From NCBI GenBank assembly GCA_015067375.1, contig SVMQ01000039.1:1-12642 (forward strand): DNA of 12,642 nt, written 5' to 3'. Source of the stretch: Oscillospiraceae bacterium. Lineage in GTDB: Bacteria > Bacillota > Clostridia > Oscillospirales > Ruminococcaceae. Shown here in pieces: positions 1 through 7,042 of the stretch. A program made the position numbers and the translations under genes. The notes beneath the pieces are model-generated. The model did not search any database and had not been told where the DNA came from. It saw nothing but the letters and a program-made list of their open reading frames with translations. The stretch's first letter is position 1. Every line of letters starts with the position of its first letter.

Positions 1-121
1 CTTCGGACATCGCCTGCAGGGAAGGCTTGGCGCTTCCTATATCCATGTATTTATAAAGCTGGATCGAGTCGCAGTTGATTATCTCGCCATTTATACGCTT
101 GGCGAGATAATATGCGATCAG
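1..121 (-). pseudogene. miaA: miaA fragment (tRNA dimethylallyltransferase), N-terminal P-loop missing
   Basis: MiaA transfers a dimethylallyl group to A37 of tRNAs that read UNN codons. The minus strand encodes about 40 residues of its signature region: [14 protein letters not shown], then [15 protein letters not shown], matching the family's LAKxLxGEIIxxDSMQVYxxMDIGTAKP block. The gene runs off the left edge of the window. In intact MiaA the Walker A motif (GPTxSGKT/S) lies directly upstream of this block. Here the frame instead reads C-S-L-I-A and meets a TGA stop at 131-133, and no P-loop is visible in the other two minus frames upstream. No ATG precedes the block. Homology therefore ends between about 116 and 128, where the divergent gene at 112 begins. 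It is either a truncated, non-functional remnant or an assembly junction. The miaA identity is fairly sure; the cause of the break is inference. Confidence 0.72.
78..111. repeat. 11-bp perfect inverted repeat inside the miaA fragment
   Basis: ATTATCTCGCC (78-88) and GGCGAGATAAT (101-111) are perfect reverse complements separated by 12 nt. The right arm ends on the base before the ATG of the SLOG-like gene at 112. In the miaA frame the arms encode YYLA and GEII, so part of the symmetry comes from conserved coding sequence. The pair could fold into a hairpin in a transcript of either strand. I cannot say whether it has a function. Confidence 0.55.
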
Positions 122-603
122 ACTACATAATCAACACTCCCGTCCCCAAAGAAAACACAGCCGTTTTTATAGGCAGCAACAACTGCACAGGCATTGACAC
201 CGAGCATCTTAAAGCTGTAATAATACAGTATATCTCAAAAGGCGTTACACTGTTCCTCTCAGGCGGAATGGGCGGCTTTGACAGGCTTTGCGCAGGCATG
301 GTACACAGGCTCAAGGACACATACCCTCATATAAAAAGCTGTCTTGTCCTGCCGTATCTCGATTTCAAGATATTTGACAATACTCTGTTTGATTGCACCG
401 ATTTCCCCGAATGCCTTGAATCTGTACCATATCACGCGCGTATCATCCGCCGCAACCGATACATGGCAGACTGCTCCGCTTATGCGATATGCTATCTGCA
501 CAGCAGCTTCGGCGGCGCAGCAAAAACACGCTGCTATGCCGAAAAAAAGCAGCTTATTATCACCGATGTCAAAAAACTCAGCAAAGACCGACCGAGTACA
601 TAG
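112..603 (+). CDS. SLOG-superfamily (DUF1273/DUF2493-like) protein
   Basis: A 163-residue soluble protein with a Rossmann-like SLOG fold. Visible landmarks are the strand and glycine loop AVFIGSNN (17-24), the loop [13 protein letters not shown] (50-62), and a C-terminal block with [13 protein letters not shown] (110-122), a strand AICYL, then [14 protein letters not shown] (133-146). This layout matches short DUF1273-type proteins of Firmicutes, which are related to the DprA and LOG families and are thought to bind nucleotides or nucleotide-derived ligands. The biochemical role is unknown. The ATG at 112 is the only plausible start in the open frame, but its ribosome-binding site is poor and its first 4-5 codons overlap the antisense miaA remnant. 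The first 10-12 residues may therefore be foreign to the family, because the recognisable domain starts near residue 14. A strong terminator follows within 10 bp. No promoter was recognised upstream. Confidence 0.7.
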   Translation: MRSDYIINTPVPKENTAVFIGSNNCTGIDTEHLKAVIIQYISKGVTLFLSGGMGGFDRLCAGMVHRLKDTYPHIKSCLVLPYLDFKIFDNTLFDCTDFPECLESVPYHARIIRRNRYMADCSAYAICYLHSSFGGAAKTRCYAEKKQLIITDVKKLSKDRPST

Positions 604-611
604 CAATATCA

Positions 612-638
612 GCGCGGCTGACAATATGTCAGCCGCGC
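612..638 (+). terminator. Rho-independent terminator after the SLOG-like gene
   Basis: GCGCGGCTGACA (612-623) and TGTCAGCCGCGC (627-638) form a perfect 12-bp arm pair around ATA. Closing 11 bp leaves a 5-nt loop. A short T-run (641-644) follows. It begins 8 bp after the stop codon at 601-603 and precedes the promoter of the next operon, so it separates the two transcription units. Confidence 0.85.
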
Positions 639-697
639 CATTTTATATGACAATGCCACCGCCGCGCGGATTATTCATGCTTTTTGGTTAATACTAC

Positions 698-726
698 TGG
701 ACAAACAACTGTATTTATGCTATAAT
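698..726 (+). promoter_or_regulatory. Sigma-A-type promoter for the DUF1858-trmK-NIF3-rqcH cluster
   Basis: A TGGACA -35 box (698-703) is followed by exactly 17 bp and a consensus TATAAT -10 box (721-726), which is preceded by TGC (an extended -10). The AT-rich leader runs about 55 nt to the ATG at 787. Nothing else in this gap suggests an operator. Confidence 0.8.
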
Positions 727-786
727 ATAATATGTATATTTGTATTTATACAGAAATAAACGCTTAAAAAGAAAGGAATTACCAAC

Positions 787-987
787 ATGACTATTACAAA
801 GGATACTATCATCGGCGATATTCTCGACACCAATCCCGAGGCTGCTGCTCCCATCTTCCTCGGCATGGGTATGCACTGCTTAGGCTGCCCCAGTGCAAGA
901 GGCGAGAGCGTTGAGCAGGCTTGCATGGTACACGGCGTTGACGCTGACGAGATCGTTGCAAAGCTCAACGAGGTAATGGGCGGCTGA
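787..987 (+). CDS. DUF1858 domain protein (hybrid-cluster-protein-associated redox disulfide domain)
   Basis: A 66-residue protein made of a single DUF1858 domain. It opens with ITKDTIIGDILDTNPEAAPIF-type sequence, followed by the diagnostic GMGMHCLGCPSARGESVEQAC. The CxxC pair is C31/C34, with a further cysteine at C46, which suggests thiol redox chemistry or metal binding. Family members are common in anaerobes and are often found beside or fused to hybrid cluster (prismane) proteins and other redox enzymes. The partner and reaction here are unknown. An AAAGGA ribosome-binding site at 772-777 supports the ATG. It is the first gene after the promoter at 698-726, and its stop codon is only 4 bp before the GTG of trmK, so the two are probably cotranscribed and translationally coupled. 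No membrane segment is seen. Confidence 0.88.
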   Translation: MTITKDTIIGDILDTNPEAAAPIFLGMGMHCLGCPSARGESVEQACMVHGVDADEIVAKLNEVMGG

Positions 988-991
988 TTCG

Positions 992-1648
992 GTGATATCA
1001 CTTGACAACAGGCTGAAAACGGCGGCGGCGATGGTGCGCGGCGGCGTCACGGTATGTGATGTCGGAACCGACCATGCGCTGCTTGCCTGCTACCTTGCAA
1101 AAAACGGCGCAAAAGAGGTCATCGCCTCCGATATCAACGACGGCCCGCTGGAATCCGCGCGCCGCACGGTTGAGCAGGAAGGCTGCACTAATGTCCGTGT
1201 GCTGAAGTCCGATGGCTTGAAGCAGATAGACTATGCGGATGATGTCATCATCTGTGGCATGGGCGGCGAGCTTATCGCTGATATAATCGCAGGCTGCCGC
1301 TTCCTGACAAAGGATACTCGTTTCATCCTGCAGCCCATGACAAAGGCTGAGATACTGCGCCGCAGGCTGTATGAGGATGGCTTTGAAATACTGGAGGAGC
1401 GCACCGCATACGACGGCAAGCGCGCCTACACAGTGATGCACGCCGCGTATACGGGAGACCGCCGCGAGGTGGACGAGATATTCGCGCTGACAGGCAAGGT
1501 CACTGACCCCAAATTTCTGCAGCGCACAGCAGAAAAGCTGCTGAAAAACGCTTCGCGCATGGATAACTCGGACAATTTCACCGAGGAAGCCGCAAAGCTT
1601 CGCAACATGGCGGAGGAAATTCTGCGAAAGGCGGAAATGCTTTCATGA
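992..1648 (+). CDS. trmK: tRNA (adenine(22)-N(1))-methyltransferase TrmK
   Basis: TrmK uses S-adenosylmethionine to methylate N1 of A22 in the D-arm of tRNA, acting in the cytosol. The 218-residue protein has the Rossmann SAM loop DVGTDHALLACYL (about 24-36), which corresponds to the family's DVGTDHGYLP. It also has an acidic strand end in VIASDIN, then VIICGMGGELIADII (about 85-99), the COG2384/TrmK signature, and FILQPMTKAEILRRRL. The C-terminal 50 residues are helical, as in B. subtilis TrmK (YqfN). The GTG at 992 was chosen because the resulting N-terminus (MISLDNRLKTAAAMV) matches the family's MI..RL..IA..V, whereas the next ATG would remove that helix. The last 4 bp overlap the NIF3 gene as ATGA. 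The trmK-NIF3 pair is also conserved in Bacillus (yqfN-yqfO). Confidence 0.93.
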   Translation: MISLDNRLKTAAAMVRGGVTVCDVGTDHALLACYLAKNGAKEVIASDINDGPLESARRTVEQEGCTNVRVLKSDGLKQIDYADDVIICGMGGELIADIIAGCRFLTKDTRFILQPMTKAEILRRRLYEDGFEILEERTAYDGKRAYTVMHAAYTGDRREVDEIFALTGKVTDPKFLQRTAEKLLKNASRMDNSDNFTEEAAKLRNMAEEILRKAEMLS

Positions 1649-2412
1649 CAGTAAGAGAAGTTTACGACTACATAGATTCTATCGCGCCATTCAACACAGC
1701 CGTCCACGACAACGTGGGACTGCTGACAGGCAGCATGGACTTCGAGATAACGGGAATCTGCACCTGCCTTGATATCACAAACGCTATCATCGACGAGGCT
1801 GTGAAGAAAAACGCAAACCTCATAATCTCGCATCACCCTGTTATCTTCGACCCGCTTAAAAGCGTGTGTCCGCCCAGCCCTGTATATAAGCTCGTGCAGA
1901 ATAACATCAGCGCCATCGCTATGCACACCAACTTCGATATGGCGGAAAACGGCGTAGGCGACGCGCTTATCGAGCTGCTCGGCTTTACCGCAACAGGCGC
2001 TGACTTAGAGCCTGTGCATCCCGACGGACTTGGCTTCGGCTCGGTGTGCGACCTTGATTTCGCATTTACGCCAAAGGCTCTCGCGGAGCATTGCAAAAAT
2101 GCCCTTGACCTCGGCGGCGTGCGCTATACTCCCATCGAAAAGGAGATTAAGCGCGTGGCTGTATGCTCAGGCTCGGGCGGAAGCACGATGCACCTTGCGA
2201 TAGCACGCGGCTGTGACGCACTTATTACAGGCGACATCAAGCACAACGTCTGGATAGACGCGATAAACAGCAATTTCGTGCTTATCGACGCGGGTCATTT
2301 CGGCACGGAAAAATGCTCGACCCACCGCATTGCAGCGCTGCTCAGCAAGCACTTCAAGGAAGTGCCGATATTTGCCGCTGACAACGACACAGAGCCTTGC
2401 GGCTATGTCTGA
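1645..2412 (+). CDS. NIF3-like dinuclear metal center hexameric protein (YqfO family)
   Basis: A NIF3 (DUF34) family protein of 255 residues, the short form without the inserted PII-like domain of B. subtilis YqfO. Family members form hexameric toroids with a two-metal site. The expected ligands are visible: H63 and H64 in LIISHHPVIFD, D98 in AMHTNFDMAENGVGD, and H218 with E222 in DAGHFGTEK. Some databases call it 'GTP cyclohydrolase 1 type 2', but the physiological function is not established. Suggested roles include a metal chaperone or a hydrolase acting on damaged metabolites or nucleotides. Start and coupling: the ATG overlaps the trmK stop (ATGA), and an AAAGGCGG stretch about 10 bp upstream can act as its ribosome-binding site. 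The rqcH start follows after 39 bp. Confidence 0.93.
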   Translation: MTVREVYDYIDSIAPFNTAVHDNVGLLTGSMDFEITGICTCLDITNAIIDEAVKKNANLIISHHPVIFDPLKSVCPPSPVYKLVQNNISAIAMHTNFDMAENGVGDALIELLGFTATGADLEPVHPDGLGFGSVCDLDFAFTPKALAEHCKNALDLGGVRYTPIEKEIKRVAVCSGSGGSTMHLAIARGCDALITGDIKHNVWIDAINSNFVLIDAGHFGTEKCSTHRIAALLSKHFKEVPIFAADNDTEPCGYV

Positions 2413-2451
2413 TACGATACCAAATACAACAAACAGGAAGGAGTGAGCTGA

Positions 2452-4197
2452 GTGTCCCTTGACGGAGCGTTTCTGCATATCGTCAGAAACGAGCTTATGC
2501 CGCTTGTCGGCAGCCGTGTAGACAAAGTCTACCAGCCCTCCCGCGAGGAGATAGTGCTGTCGCTTCGCACACTGCGCGACGGCAACAAAAAGCTCATTCT
2601 CTCCGCAAACAGCATGAGCGCCAGGGTGCATCTCACCGAAGCGCAGTTTGAAAATCCACAGCAGCCGCCTATGCTTTGTATGCTTATGCGTAAGCATCTC
2701 GGCAACGGCAGGCTTATGGACATAAGGCAGGACGGACTGGAGCGCATACTTTATCTCGATTTTGAATGTACGAATGAGATAGGCGATGTCGTCACCAACA
2801 CGCTTATCGCTGAGATAATGGGCCGCCACAGCAACATAATACTTGTACGCGACGGGCGCGTTATCGACAGCGTAAAGCGCATCACCGACGATATCTCATC
2901 GGTGCGCCGAATATTGCCGAATATCGTGTACGAAACTCCGCCGCGAAGCGACCGACTGAATCTGCTCGAAGTATCAGCGGACGATGTGCTCGAAGCAATA
3001 GCGGACAGCCCTGAAAGGCTCTCCAAAAAGCTTACGGCAGTGCTTGAGGGCGTTTCCCCTATATTCGCGAGAGAATGTGCATACTACTCAGCGAAGGATG
3101 TTGACGCTGTTTGCAGCGAGCTTTCCGACAGCGCACGCGACAGGCTGAGATTTATACTTAACAAGGCGAAAAAAGCGCTTGACGGCGACGCGGAATTTAC
3201 AGTAGTTTCTGACCTCAACGGCAGGAAAAAGGACTTCTGCTTTATCAATATAGAGCAGTATTCCACGGGTATGCTGATATCCCACTGCGACAGTGCAAAC
3301 GCACTGCTCGACGGATTCTATTCCGCGGCAGGCAAGGCAGAGCGCACCAAGCAACGCGCACATGACCTGCTGAAGCTGCTGATGAATGCCTACGAGCGCG
3401 TTTCGCGAAAGCTGGAGCTTCAGAAAAAGGAGCTTTCGGACTGCTCTGAAAGAGAGGTATTCCGAGTCTGCGGCGACCTTATCAACGCAAATATCTATCG
3501 CCTTGAAAAGGGCATGACAAAAGCAGAGCTTGAGGATTTCTACACAGGCGAAACACGCGAGATATCGCTTGATTCGCGCCTGACTCCTGCACAGAATGCC
3601 CAGAAATACTACAACGAATACCGCAAGCTTGACACAGCGGAAAAAAAGCTGACTGAGCTTATCGCAAAGGGTCAGCAGGAGCTTGTATACATCGACAGCG
3701 TTTTTGACGCAGTAAGCCGCACCGACAGCGAGGCAGACCTTGCCGAGATACGCAGAGAGCTGCGCGAGCAGGGTTATCTCAAAGGCGGCGTGCGCCCCGA
3801 TGAAAAGGTGAAAAAGACCGCCGAGCCGCTGAAATACCGCTCGACCGACGGCTTTGAGATACTGGTCGGACGTAACAACGTGCAGAATGACAAGCTTACA
3901 CTAAAAACCGCGAAAGCTACCGATATATGGCTGCACACCAAGGAGATAGCAGGCTCGCACGTCATCATCAGGACAGACGGCAAAGAAGCGCCCGAGCAGA
4001 CCTTGTTTGAGGCAGCTCAGCTTGCAGCGTATCATTCAAAGGGCAGAGAATCATCGCAGGTACCTGTTGACTACACCGCAGTGAGATTTGTGAAGAAGCC
4101 TGCAGGCGCAAAGCCGGGAATGGTGATATTCACGAATAACAAAACGCTGTATGTCGCACCTGATGAGGAACTTGTAAACTCATTAAAAAGCAAATAA
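2452..4197 (+). CDS. rqcH: RqcH, NFACT-family ribosome quality control protein (Rqc2/NEMF homologue)
   Basis: RqcH binds 50S subunits that carry a stalled peptidyl-tRNA and adds C-terminal alanine tails that mark the peptide for degradation. Older annotations call it a fibronectin-binding protein (FbpA). Its 581 residues match family length. NFACT-N begins MSLDGAFLHIVRNEL and contains NPQQPPMLCMLMRKH (68-82) and EIMGRHSNIIL (121-131). An HhH-like segment follows, then a long charged coiled-coil middle (about 290-425) with LDSRLTPAQNAQKYY. The NFACT-R (DUF814) domain covers about 455-560 with DIWLHTKEIAGSHVII and KPAGAKPGMVIFTNNKTLYV. The catalytically important pair, D97-R98 in B. subtilis, reads E97-R98 here. 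GTG at 2452 is the start: AGGAAGGAG lies at 2435-2443, and the GTG at 2443 is followed in frame by a stop. Confidence 0.94.
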   Translation: MSLDGAFLHIVRNELMPLVGSRVDKVYQPSREEIVLSLRTLRDGNKKLILSANSMSARVHLTEAQFENPQQPPMLCMLMRKHLGNGRLMDIRQDGLERILYLDFECTNEIGDVVTNTLIAEIMGRHSNIILVRDGRVIDSVKRITDDISSVRRILPNIVYETPPRSDRLNLLEVSADDVLEAIADSPERLSKKLTAVLEGVSPIFARECAYYSAKDVDAVCSELSDSARDRLRFILNKAKKALDGDAEFTVVSDLNGRKKDFCFINIEQYSTGMLISHCDSANALLDGFYSAAGKAERTKQRAHDLLKLLMNAYERVSRKLELQKKELSDCSEREVFRVCGDLINANIYRLEKGMTKAELEDFYTGETREISLDSRLTPAQNAQKYYNEYRKLDTAEKKLTELIAKGQQELVYIDSVFDAVSRTDSEADLAEIRRELREQGYLKGGVRPDEKVKKTAEPLKYRSTDGFEILVGRNNVQNDKLTLKTAKATDIWLHTKEIAGSHVIIRTDGKEAPEQTLFEAAQLAAYHSKGRESSQVPVDYTAVRFVKKPAGAKPGMVIFTNNKTLYVAPDEELVNSLKSK

Positions 4198-4205
4198 AGA
4201 CCGCA

Positions 4206-4230
4206 CGGACACGGCAAGCCGTGCCCCTAC
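4206..4230 (-). repeat. Intergenic hairpin repeat, GTAGG-type (copy 1)
   Basis: Read on the minus strand, this 25-bp element starts with GTAGGGG, forms a hairpin from CACGG and CCGTG arms around a 4-nt loop, and ends in CCG. A wider pairing of GCACGG (4203-4208) with CCGTGC (4219-4224) is also possible. It lies just after the rqcH stop codon and has no T-run, so it is a weak terminator candidate. Similar GTAGGGG-hairpin-CCG elements are, from general knowledge, widely scattered in clostridial genomes. The element at 7043-7078 looks related. Confidence 0.55.
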
Positions 4231-4252
4231 ATAAATAAAATAACAATTAATA

Positions 4253-4356
4253 AAGGGTGGCGAGAAGTCTGCAGATACAAGGAAGCCGACCCGCAGACGT
4301 ACTTTGTGTACGTCAAGCGGTCGGGTGACGCAGTAGATGCTGGCTTATCGACAGCC
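4253..4356 (+). promoter_or_regulatory. Candidate structured RNA leader of valS
   Basis: The 192 bp between rqcH and valS contains no gene on either strand that I can support. Its second half folds well. GACGTAC (4296-4302) pairs with GTACGTC (4308-4314) around a 5-nt loop. After a small A/AA internal loop the stem continues for 8 bp (4286-4294 with 4317-4324) with one bulged C. Further 3' is a GGCT/AGCC hairpin (4342-4345 with 4352-4355). GTCTGC (4267-4272) can also pair with GCAGAC (4293-4298), which would break the main hairpin, so alternative folds are possible. The position just before the valS ribosome-binding site (AAAGGA, 4373-4378) suggests a leader. It is not a recognisable T-box: the AGGGTGG stretch at 4254-4260 lacks the following ACCGCG and is at the wrong end. 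The family is unassigned. Confidence 0.4.
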
Positions 4357-4389
4357 TGATATTCACAAAACGAAAGGACATATATTTCA

Positions 4390-7023
4390 ATGAGAAAAGA
4401 ACTTGCCAAGACCTACTCCCCTAAGGAGTTTGAAGACCGCATCTATAAAAACTGGGAGGAAAAGGGCTACTTCCACGCTGAGATAGACCCCAAGAAAAAG
4501 CCCTACACTATCGTTATCCCTCCGCCAAACATCACAGGTCAGCTGCACATGGGTCACGCACTGGACAACACCCTGCAGGATATCCTTATCCGCTGGAGAA
4601 GGATGCAGGGCTACTCCGCACTGTGGCTGCCGGGTACAGACCATGCCTCCATCGCGACTGAGGCTAAGATAGTTACCGCCATGAAAGAGGACGGCGTAAC
4701 AAAGGACGACATCGGACGCGACGGCTTCCTTGAAAGAGCATGGGAATGGAAGCGCGTTTACGGCGGACGTATCGTAGAGCAGCTGAAAAAGCTCGGCTCC
4801 TCCTGCGACTGGGAGCGTGAGCGCTTCACACTGGACGACGGCTGCTCCAAGGCTGTACAGAAGGTATTCATCGACCTCTACAACAAGGGTCTTATCTACC
4901 ACGGCGAGCGCATCATCAACTGGTGTCCCAACTGTAAGACCTCCATCTCCGATATCGAGTGCGAGTACGAGGAGCAGGACGGCTTCTTCTGGCACATCAA
5001 CTATCCTCTTGCTGACGGCAGCGGATATCTTGAGATAGCTACAACACGTCCCGAAACACTGCTCGGCGATACAGCGGTTGCTGTTCACCCCGAGGATGAG
5101 CGCTATACTCACCTTGTAGGCAAGATGCTGAAGCTTCCTCTCACTGACAGGGAGATACCCATCGTTGCCGACGAGTATGTTGACAAGGAGTTCGGTACAG
5201 GCTGCGTTAAGATCACACCTGCACACGACCCCAACGACTTTGAGGTAGGCAAGCGCCACGACCTGCCCCTTATCCACATGATGAACGACGATGCTACCAT
5301 CCGCGCCGATGTCGGCGGCAAGTACGCTGGCATGGAGCGCTACGCAGCAAGAAAGGCAATGGTTGCCGACCTTGAGGAGATGGGACTTCTCGTTAAGGTA
5401 GAGCCTCACAAGCACAACGTTGGCTGCTGCCAGCGCTGCGGCACTACCGTTGAGCCAAGAGCAAGCTATCAGTGGTTCGTTTCCATGAAGCAGCTTGCAC
5501 AGCCCGCTATCGACATCGTAAAGAGCGGCGAGCTCAGATATGTTCCCAAGCGCTTTGAGAACGGCTATCTCTACTGGATGGAGAATATCCGCGACTGGTG
5601 CATCTCCCGTCAGCTCTGGTGGGGACACCGTATCCCTGCATACTACTGCCAGAATGCAGACTGCGGCAATACCGTTATCTCTCCCGAGGCAGTTTGCACC
5701 TGCCCCAAGTGCGGCGGCGCAATGAAGCAGGATGAGGACACCCTCGATACATGGTTCAGCTCCGCGCTGTGGCCCTTCTCTACACTCGGCTGGCCTGACA
5801 AGACGCCCGAGATGGACTACTTCTACCCCACTACCACACTGGTAACAGGCTACGATATCATCCCGTTCTGGGTTGCAAGAATGATATTCAGCGGCCTTGA
5901 GCATACCGGTCAGAAGCCGTTCAGCGATGTACTTATCCACGGTCTTGTACGCGACGAGCTTGGCAGAAAGATGTCCAAGTCCCTCGGCAACGGCGTTGAC
6001 CCGCTGGAGATAATCGACAAGTACGGCGCTGACGCTCTGCGTCTGACACTTGTAACAGGTAATGCCCCGGGTAACGATATGCGCTGGACAGAAACAAAGG
6101 TTACAAACTCCAGAAACTTCGCAAACAAGCTCTGGAACGCATCCCGCTATATTCTGATGAACCTGCCCGAGGACTTCGACAAGGCAGTGCTTCCCGAAAA
6201 CCTCCCCATCGAGGACAAGTGGGTACTCTCACTGTTCAACGATGTTGTGAAGAACGTTACAAACAACCTCGAGGCATTCGAGCTTGGTATCGCAGTACAG
6301 AACCTGACCGACTTCATCTGGGATATCTACTGCGACTGGTACATCGAGCTTACAAAGCCGAGAATTGCCGCAGGCGGCGAAACAGCCCTTGCAGCACAGA
6401 ACGTACTGGTATTCATCATGCAGGGCATCCTTAAGCTGCTGCATCCGTTCATGCCCTACATCACCGAGGAGATCTGGGCATCCATGCCGGGCGCTGAAAC
6501 AGAGAGCATCATGATCTCTGTATGGCCCGAGTACGACGAGAAGCTGCACTTCGGTGCAGAGCAGGAGGAGTTCAGCAAGATCGTTGATGTTATCAAGGCT
6601 ATCCGTGTACAGCGCAACGAGCTTAACGTACCGCCTTCCAAGAAGGTAACGATGATCGTTGAAACAAAGTATGCAGAGCTGTTCAGCAGCTGCAAGGCTT
6701 TCTTCGAGAAGCTTGCAGGCGCAGGTGAGTTCAGCGTTACTGAAAGCGTTTCCGACACCGAGGGTATGATGACCGTCGTTTCCGACAGCGCAAGAGTATT
6801 CATGCCCATGGGCGAGCTTGTTGACAAGGAGAAGGAGCTTGCTCGTCTTGAAAAGGAAAAGAAGGCAGCCGAAAAGGATATCGAATTCCTGTCCAAGAAG
6901 CTGAATAACCCCGGCTTCCTTGCAAAGGCTCCCGCGCAGCAGGTAGAAAATGAGCGCGCTAAGCTTGCAAAGGCTGAGGAGAAGATGGCAAAGATCAACG
7001 AATCTATTGCAGGTCTGAAGTAA
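4390..7023 (+). CDS. valS: Valyl-tRNA synthetase
   Basis: ValS charges tRNA-Val with valine and hydrolyses wrongly made threonyl-tRNA-Val. This is a complete class Ia enzyme of 877 residues. The HIGH motif is PPPNITGQLHMGHALD (44-59). WCPNC (178-182) opens a knuckle near the editing domain. The CP1 editing domain carries TTRPETLLGDTAVAVHPEDE (218-237). More cysteines follow at CCQRC (346-350), and a likely zinc ribbon lies at C420, C425, C438 and C441. The class I signature LDTWFSSALWPFSTLGWP follows, and the KMSKS loop is at 527-531. The anticodon-binding helical domain carries the WDIYCDWYIEL region. The C-terminal 65 residues are the arm coiled coil typical of ValS (VDKEKELARLEKEKK). The ATG has an AAAGGA at 4373-4378. 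No frameshift or missing motif was seen. Confidence 0.98.
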   Translation: MRKELAKTYSPKEFEDRIYKNWEEKGYFHAEIDPKKKPYTIVIPPPNITGQLHMGHALDNTLQDILIRWRRMQGYSALWLPGTDHASIATEAKIVTAMKEDGVTKDDIGRDGFLERAWEWKRVYGGRIVEQLKKLGSSCDWERERFTLDDGCSKAVQKVFIDLYNKGLIYHGERIINWCPNCKTSISDIECEYEEQDGFFWHINYPLADGSGYLEIATTRPETLLGDTAVAVHPEDERYTHLVGKMLKLPLTDREIPIVADEYVDKEFGTGCVKITPAHDPNDFEVGKRHDLPLIHMMNDDATIRADVGGKYAGMERYAARKAMVADLEEMGLLVKVEPHKHNVGCCQRCGTTVEPRASYQWFVSMKQLAQPAIDIVKSGELRYVPKRFENGYLYWMENIRDWCISRQLWWGHRIPAYYCQNADCGNTVISPEAVCTCPKCGGAMKQDEDTLDTWFSSALWPFSTLGWPDKTPEMDYFYPTTTLVTGYDIIPFWVARMIFSGLEHTGQKPFSDVLIHGLVRDELGRKMSKSLGNGVDPLEIIDKYGADALRLTLVTGNAPGNDMRWTETKVTNSRNFANKLWNASRYILMNLPEDFDKAVLPENLPIEDKWVLSLFNDVVKNVTNNLEAFELGIAVQNLTDFIWDIYCDWYIELTKPRIAAGGETALAAQNVLVFIMQGILKLLHPFMPYITEEIWASMPGAETESIMISVWPEYDEKLHFGAEQEEFSKIVDVIKAIRVQRNELNVPPSKKVTMIVETKYAELFSSCKAFFEKLAGAGEFSVTESVSDTEGMMTVVSDSARVFMPMGELVDKEKELARLEKEKKAAEKDIEFLSKKLNNPGFLAKAPAQQVENERAKLAKAEEKMAKINESIAGLK

Positions 7024-7042
7024 CTCTTATAACGACGAAACA

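Noticed and set aside
259..624. Minus-strand open frame of 121 codons opposite the SLOG-like gene
   Set aside because: It is a composition shadow with no recognisable domain, and the plus frame has clear family motifs.
4254..4262. AGGGTGG upstream of valS as part of a T-box antiterminator
   Set aside because: The following bases are CGAG rather than the required ACCGCG. The motif is at the 5' rather than the 3' side of the structure, and no Stem I or specifier elements are visible.
4355..4378. CTGATA...CGAAA before valS as a hammerhead ribozyme core
   Set aside because: The first element is not CUGAUGA, and the bases between the two elements cannot form the required stem II.
4387..5940. Minus-strand open frame of 517 codons opposite valS
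   Set aside because: It lies entirely over strongly conserved valS coding sequence, has no family motifs and reflects biased codon use in valS.
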